Below, piece after piece: positions 59,790-64,000 of a stretch of DNA of 64,000 nt (position 1 is the first letter of the stretch; each line of letters starts with the position of its first letter). The notes beneath the pieces were generated by a model that was not told the DNA's origin, searched no databases, and was given only the letters and a program-made list of their open reading frames with translations. A program made the translations under genes and the position numbers. Origin of the DNA: JAWPMT01 sp965242775 (GTDB lineage Bacteria; Bacteroidota; Bacteroidia; Cytophagales; Cyclobacteriaceae); contig CBDETI010000004.1 in the NCBI GenBank assembly GCA_965242775.1, forward strand, positions 48,307 to 112,306, in the 5' to 3' direction.

Positions 59790-60448
59790 CGATTACGTAG
59801 CTGATGCACTTTGGAGAGGAATTTTTTTCCGATGAGGCCCTCCATAATATGGCCTGCACCGTTGATGACCTCAATTGAGCTGTCCACACCGGCCTGCTTG
59901 AGAAGTGTGTGTCGATCCTCGGCGGCTTTCAGCCAAAAGGCATCTTTGCTGCCCACAATGAATTGTACACGCACCTCCTTTAACTTTGACAGTTCCTGTT
60001 TATTCCTGGTACGTGGATTACCAGCCATTCCCGTAATTGAATGAAATTTCTCAGGTATGTCCATGACCATGTCAAAAATAGCGGCGCTATTGGCACTGAA
60101 ACACACCGTGTGGAATTTGCTGCCTTCCACCTGATACTTGTCATTGAGATGTTTTAACAATGCAAGTACCTGTTCCTTTTTTCGGGCGTATTGGTAGATA
60201 CCAAAATCGACCAATATCCAGCCGTCAGTATCCTTTACACCCCGCCAATAAAATGACTGATCGTCATGGTCGGCTACCTCCGACGGGCCAATCAACACCG
60301 GGTAGGTTTGATCACTACTAAAGTCAGAAGGGAGTTGGATGCCGTATACGATCGTCTGGCCGTTATGGGAAAACTGATGAAATTCACGATCCTGCGAGTT
60401 GCCTGGTACAAGGAGCGTAAAGAGGAAGTGGCCAATTAAAAGGAACAT
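59786..60448 (-). CDS. Exported alpha/beta hydrolase-like protein
   Basis: 220 residues with a signal peptide (FLLIGHFLFTLLVPGNSQ). An alpha/beta hydrolase layout is suggested by TVCFSANSAAIF (nucleophile elbow with Ser, lacking the usual flanking glycines), the Asp in VGSKDAFW and the final His in GAGHIMEG. It probably hydrolyses an ester outside the cytoplasm, or is a degenerate member. The nearest neighbour upstream on its strand is the split permease, 100 nt away. Confidence 0.78.
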   Translation of the reverse strand: MFLLIGHFLFTLLVPGNSQDREFHQFSHNGQTIVYGIQLPSDFSSDQTYPVLIGPSEVADHDDQSFYWRGVKDTDGWILVDFGIYQYARKKEQVLALLKHLNDKYQVEGSKFHTVCFSANSAAIFDMVMDIPEKFHSITGMAGNPRTRNKQELSKLKEVRVQFIVGSKDAFWLKAAEDRHTLLKQAGVDSSIEVINGAGHIMEGLIGKKFLSKVHQLRNR

Positions 60449-60548
60449 TGTTGTTGGTTTTTAATGGCAACTTACGGACTGCTTCCTTTCCTGTTCCAGG
60501 CCCTGTGACCAATTGTTGGGAAGGGGGTGAATGGTGCAGAAATTGGCC

Positions 60549-62901
60549 TCAGTCTGCCCGAAGGCACTTCGCAGGACTGGTATGAGCTGCCCGAATTGCT
60601 TGCCAACCCACTGATAGCCAAGCGATGCAAATAGCCAGAAAGCCGCTGGCGACAAACAACCAGATCTCTAGCTCTGTTCGGTAGGCAAATCCTTCCAGCC
60701 ACTGCGAAAACCAAAGGTAACTCCCCACTAGGCCAATTGCACTTGCCCACAATACAGGCTTTGTGAAGTTGGAAGTAAACAGAAACACAATAGCGCGATT
60801 GCTGGACCCAAGTACTTTTCGAATACCTATTTCTTTAATCCGTCTTTCAATAGTGAAAGTGGCCAATCCAAATAGTCCCAGGCAAGAAATGATAATGGCG
60901 AAACCCGCGAAGTATTTGGACAAAGTTCCAACTTTCTCTTCTGCCCGGTACTGTTCTCCGATCATGTCAGTCAGCAACTGATAATCGAAGATGAATTCAG
61001 GGTTTAGTTTTTGATAGAGTTGTTCCAGGTCGGTGATTATTTGGGACAGCTGCTGGCTTTCCACCTGGATCGCGATTTGCCACGGATGGTCCGGAATGAG
61101 TAAAATCAAGGCAGGTTGTACATGATGATGCAACGATTGAAAATGAAAGTCCTGCACCACCCCAATGATCTCATAATCGTTGCGCCAGAGTTTCACCTTT
61201 TTTCCCAGGGGATCAGTAAGCCCCATCATCTTGATTGCTGATTCATTAAAGATCACTTTAGCTGAATCGGTACTTAGGTTTGGATTAAAACCACGGCCTT
61301 CGATGATTTTCATACCCAGCGCATCAATTAGTTGATGATCACCGGAAATGTTCTCAAAAAGCACGCGATCATCAGGGTTCTTACCGGGCCAGTTTACATC
61401 AGTCGTGTTGTTGTTTCTCCCAACAAACGAATGGCGTAGGGCCGAGACACGGGATACACCTGGAATGTTCCGCACTTCTTCGAGCAGGACCGGGGAGGCG
61501 TCGGCTAATTTACCTGTTGCCTCGATGGTTATCACCTTTTCATGGGAAAAGCCAAGGTCCTTGGTTTGTAGAAAATTAATTTGTCGCTGCACAACTAATA
61601 CACCCACAATCAATGCACTCGAAGCGGCGAATTGGAAAATAACCAATCCCTTTCGTGCCAGCACCTCGCCGAAGCTCCCTTTGACGATGCCCTTGAGCGC
61701 ACTCACAGGCTTGAAGCTTCCCATCTGCAAGGCTGGGTAAGTTCCGGCTAGCAATCCCGGCAGTATTGCCAGGCCTACCCAAATGGTCAGAGACTGTACA
61801 GTCAATGAGAGACCAAGTTTCTTCTCCGTGATGTTATTGAACTCAGGCAGAAAGAGGGTTACCGCAACAAATGCTATGAAAAAAGACAGCACATTGACCA
61901 AGATACCCTCGGTGAGGTATTGATTCACAATATGTTTTTTCGCAGCGCCCAAGGCCTTTTTTACACCTATTTCTTTTGCCCTTTCCGTAGCTTTTGCTGT
62001 TGTCAGGTTGATGAAATTGATACACGCCATGGCAAGAATGGCCAGGGCTATTAGGGAGAAAAGGCGGATGTAGACAATCCGGCCACCGCTGATCACTCCA
62101 TTGTCATATTCATCGTAGAGATAGTGGTCTTCATATTTTTTTTAAGAACAATTGAGATGTGCTTTCCGGGTTAAATTGCTGAATGATGTCCCTGATTTTC
62201 TTACTAACCTCCTCAGGATTGGTTCCCGGTTTCAACGTCAAATAAGCCAATGGCCCGTTGTTGTACCAGGACATTGCCCATTGGTTATCGTCCTTGTATA
62301 CCTCATAAGGAAGTACAAAATCAAATTGGAAGCTGGAGTTCTTGGGAATATCCTCAAAAACGGCGTGAACGATGAAGTTTTTCTCATTCTCGTAAGTAAT
62401 CACCTGGCCTACAGCCGCCTCAACCCCACCAAACAACTGTACTGCCAGTTTCTCCGATATAGCCATTTCAGTTTTGCTGCCGTCTTGCTTGGGTTGCGTT
62501 CCGGAGATGATTGGGTAAGAGAACACCTTGAAGAATTCAGGACCGACATAATAGCCCTTAGCGTGTTGCGGTTTGTCATTCACACTTATTGTACGCCTAC
62601 TGATCCAGGTGGTGCTTACCGTGTTTTCGACTTCAGGAATGCGCTGTTTCAGGGTCTCGGCCAACTGGCCAGGTATGTTTTCTGAAACGGAGAGTGCGCC
62701 CGAACGGGGTGCTTTGCGCATCACCTTATAAAGTCGGTCGCCCTTGTCATGAAAGGTGTCTACTGCCAATTCGTCTGATACCCAAAGGTATATGAGCGCA
62801 GTACAGAAAAGAGCGGAAGACAACCCCAGGACGTTGATGAAAAAGGGGGTTCTAAATCGATAAAATGATCGAATCGCGGACAGAAGATAATGCTTGAGCA
62901 T
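60549..62901 (-). pseudogene. FtsX/MacB-like permease split by a frameshift in an A8 run
   Basis: The upstream frame (62131-62901) encodes the N-terminal 256 residues (MLKHYLLSAIRSFYRFRTPF, ELAVDTFHDKGDRLYKVM) and stops after eight A (T8 on the plus strand, 62136-62143). Deleting one A continues as KKYEDHYLYDEYDNGVISGG and then RIVYIRLFSLIALAILAM, the normal core of this family. The repaired protein has 783 residues, the same length as the intact permease at 34373. The second part carries KEIGVKKALGAAKKHIV and KEIGIRKVLGSSNRAIV. It may be a sequence error, a real lesion, or slippage at the A run. Confidence 0.85.
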
Positions 62902-63018
62902 AGTCGAAATTATAGGTCAATATAAGATTCAATTCGGCTATATAAAAACCATGCCTTACTAACATCCGGTTAGTGGTACCTAAACTGCTGCCACGGAGGT
63001 GTTTTTAATCGTAAAAAT
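62902..63018. other. Intergenic region between YceI-like gene and permease
   Basis: No gene. It probably holds the permease promoter. No clear operator was seen. Confidence 0.4.
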
Positions 63019-63544
63019 TCATTCGGGGTTCACAAAGTGTTGGAGGGGTATGGGGGTGTGGATTGATATCACGATTTCATCACCAATTAAACCATCCATC
63101 CCTCCAAAACTGAGGCCAATGGCTTTCCGAGAAATTGAAATGGGTAGGGTCGAAAGTGTAGGGTCTTCTCCGTTTATCGTCAATTCGGCTGTTAGTTGAA
63201 GGCCTCTCAGCCAGGCACTTGTATGAATCGACAGGGTATCTTTTCTGACGTGGATACTTCCTGAGAAGTCGATGGTAGGGAATATTTTCGTGATCCAGGT
63301 ATTGTTCGAGTAACAATGTCTCGTCGCGGGAGGAATTTCCTGTATTGATGCTCCTGACTGCTATTTCTCCTTCGAATAGCCACCGATCACTGGTTGCTTG
63401 AGTTACTTGCCCCTTTATCTCATCCAATGTGCCGTGAACCGTCATGATGCCAAAGTGTGTTGCCTCAAATTGAACTACTGACCCCTCCAGGGAAAAGACC
63501 TGGAAGGGCAATAGCGTGCAAATTGAAGCGAACCAAACCATCAA
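63019..63544 (-). pseudogene. YceI-like protein with a single-base frameshift
   Basis: The first frame encodes a signal peptide (MVWFASICTLLPFQVFSLEG) and YceI motifs (VQFEATHFGIMTVHGTLDEI). After LDHENI (around 63283-63292) it drifts into nonsense, while the next frame continues as PTIDFSGSIHVRKDTLSIHT and GLSFGGMDGLIGDEIVISIH, typical of YceI, to a stop at 63019. One surplus base in AAAATATTCCC explains it; the repaired protein has 174 residues. YceI proteins are periplasmic lipid-binding barrels. Confidence 0.82.
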
Positions 63545-64000
63545 TCGGCGAGTGCGAGTATATGAAACTCAATATCTACAGCACTACCAATTATTTCCAC
63601 ACCGTTTGGTAGTTTTCGGTCAAAACCAACTCCAAAATCATTTCTATTAATCACGAGTTTCCCGCTTATCCCAACGGATGGCTTACCGGTAGGTAGGTCC
63701 TTCAACGGACCATTTACGCTAACAGGGCATTTTATGGGTTTTTCTACACCGTGCAGTTTCAGCGTCCCAGATGCTACCAGTCCGTCCGCAGTTTGCTCCA
63801 AAGTGCCCAGGCTAAAGGATATTTCCGGAAATGAAGCCGCATCGAGGAATGCCTGACTGGTTACAGCTTCTTCGCCACCGGAATTGTTGGCCTTGTAGCT
63901 TGCCACCTTGATGTTGATGTTTGCCTTGGTTTTTGATAGGTCATTTTCATCATATGTCAAAGACCCTGACACATCTTGGAACCTACCCAGGACCGGCACC
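63541..64000 (-). CDS. YceI-family protein, N-terminus cut by window edge
   Basis: About 153 residues remain; the visible first codon in frame is a GTG, but the family pattern (PVLGRFQDVSGSLTYDENDL) shows the true N-terminus lies outside the window. Later motifs: FLDAASFPEISFSLGTLEQT, GTLKLHGVEKPIKCPVSVNG and RNDFGVGFDRKLPNGVEIIG. It overlaps the second YceI gene by 4 nt, so the two paralogues form one operon. They likely bind isoprenoids or fatty acids in the periplasm. Confidence 0.93.
   Translation of the reverse strand, partial: VPVLGRFQDVSGSLTYDENDLSKTKANINIKVASYKANNSGGEEAVTSQAFLDAASFPEISFSLGTLEQTADGLVASGTLKLHGVEKPIKCPVSVNGPLKDLPTGKPSVGISGKLVINRNDFGVGFDRKLPNGVEIIGSAVDIEFHILALAD

Overview
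The window looks like a chromosomal segment of a Gram-negative bacterium of the phylum Bacteroidota, probably from the Cytophagales. This is inferred from protein families and layout, not from a marker gene. Signs are DUF2911, FGE-sulfatase-like and LytTR proteins, PadR regulators paired with long FtsX-type permeases, membrane-anchored AraC regulators, many lipoproteins, few Shine-Dalgarno sequences, start codons in A-rich leaders, and REP-like repeats of the CCTTCGACAGGCTCAGGGTGAC type. No rRNA, tRNA, CRISPR array, phage or transposase gene was seen.

Layout. 0-6.8 kb: a LacI-type regulator (cut by the window edge) diverges from an amino-sugar operon (NagB/PIG-L fusion, ROK kinase, sodium:solute symporter, alpha/beta hydrolase); a perfect 18-bp palindrome and a second degenerate copy 21 bp away lie between them. 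6.8-17.6 kb: exported and metabolic genes (M20 amidohydrolase, zinc-protease lipoprotein, Rieske lipoprotein, AraC regulator, M48-like protease, ChbG-like deacetylase, MaoC hydratase, D-aminoacylase-like lipoprotein, Tat-signal aminotransferase, a 27-residue membrane peptide, EF-hand protein). 17.6-26.3 kb: a subclass B1 metallo-beta-lactamase, a LytTR regulator, a DUF2911 protein, and an HlyD / MacB-like permease / TolC efflux operon ending in an AraC regulator. 26.4-29.5 kb: FGE-like protein, ECF sigma factor and probable anti-sigma factor. 29.5-39.9 kb: three FtsX/MacB-like permeases and two PadR regulators. 40.1-43.2 kb: a probable arsenosugar-biosynthesis operon whose first gene is frameshifted. 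44.3-47.5 kb: a LytTR two-component system plus an unknown gene.

47.7-55.7 kb is the most unusual part. It holds a GIY-YIG gene running into a REP-like array, then five same-strand genes: three signal-less, mainly helical proteins resembling multi-component alpha-helical pore-forming toxins, a GH25 lysozyme lipoprotein, and a multi-pass membrane protein with a long coiled-coil tail. Two of the three toxin-like proteins share a C-terminal motif. I read this as a candidate multi-component toxin locus with its own lysozyme for release; this is inference.

55.7-64 kb: SnoaL-like and VOC genes under two copies of a TGACA-N6-TGTCA inverted repeat, an ECF sigma factor with a TM/YCII-domain partner and downstream VOC genes, a permease split by a frameshift in an 8-A run, and two YceI genes, one frameshifted. 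The window thus has three single-base frameshifts in otherwise intact genes. They may be sequence errors or real lesions, and should be checked before any gene is called broken.
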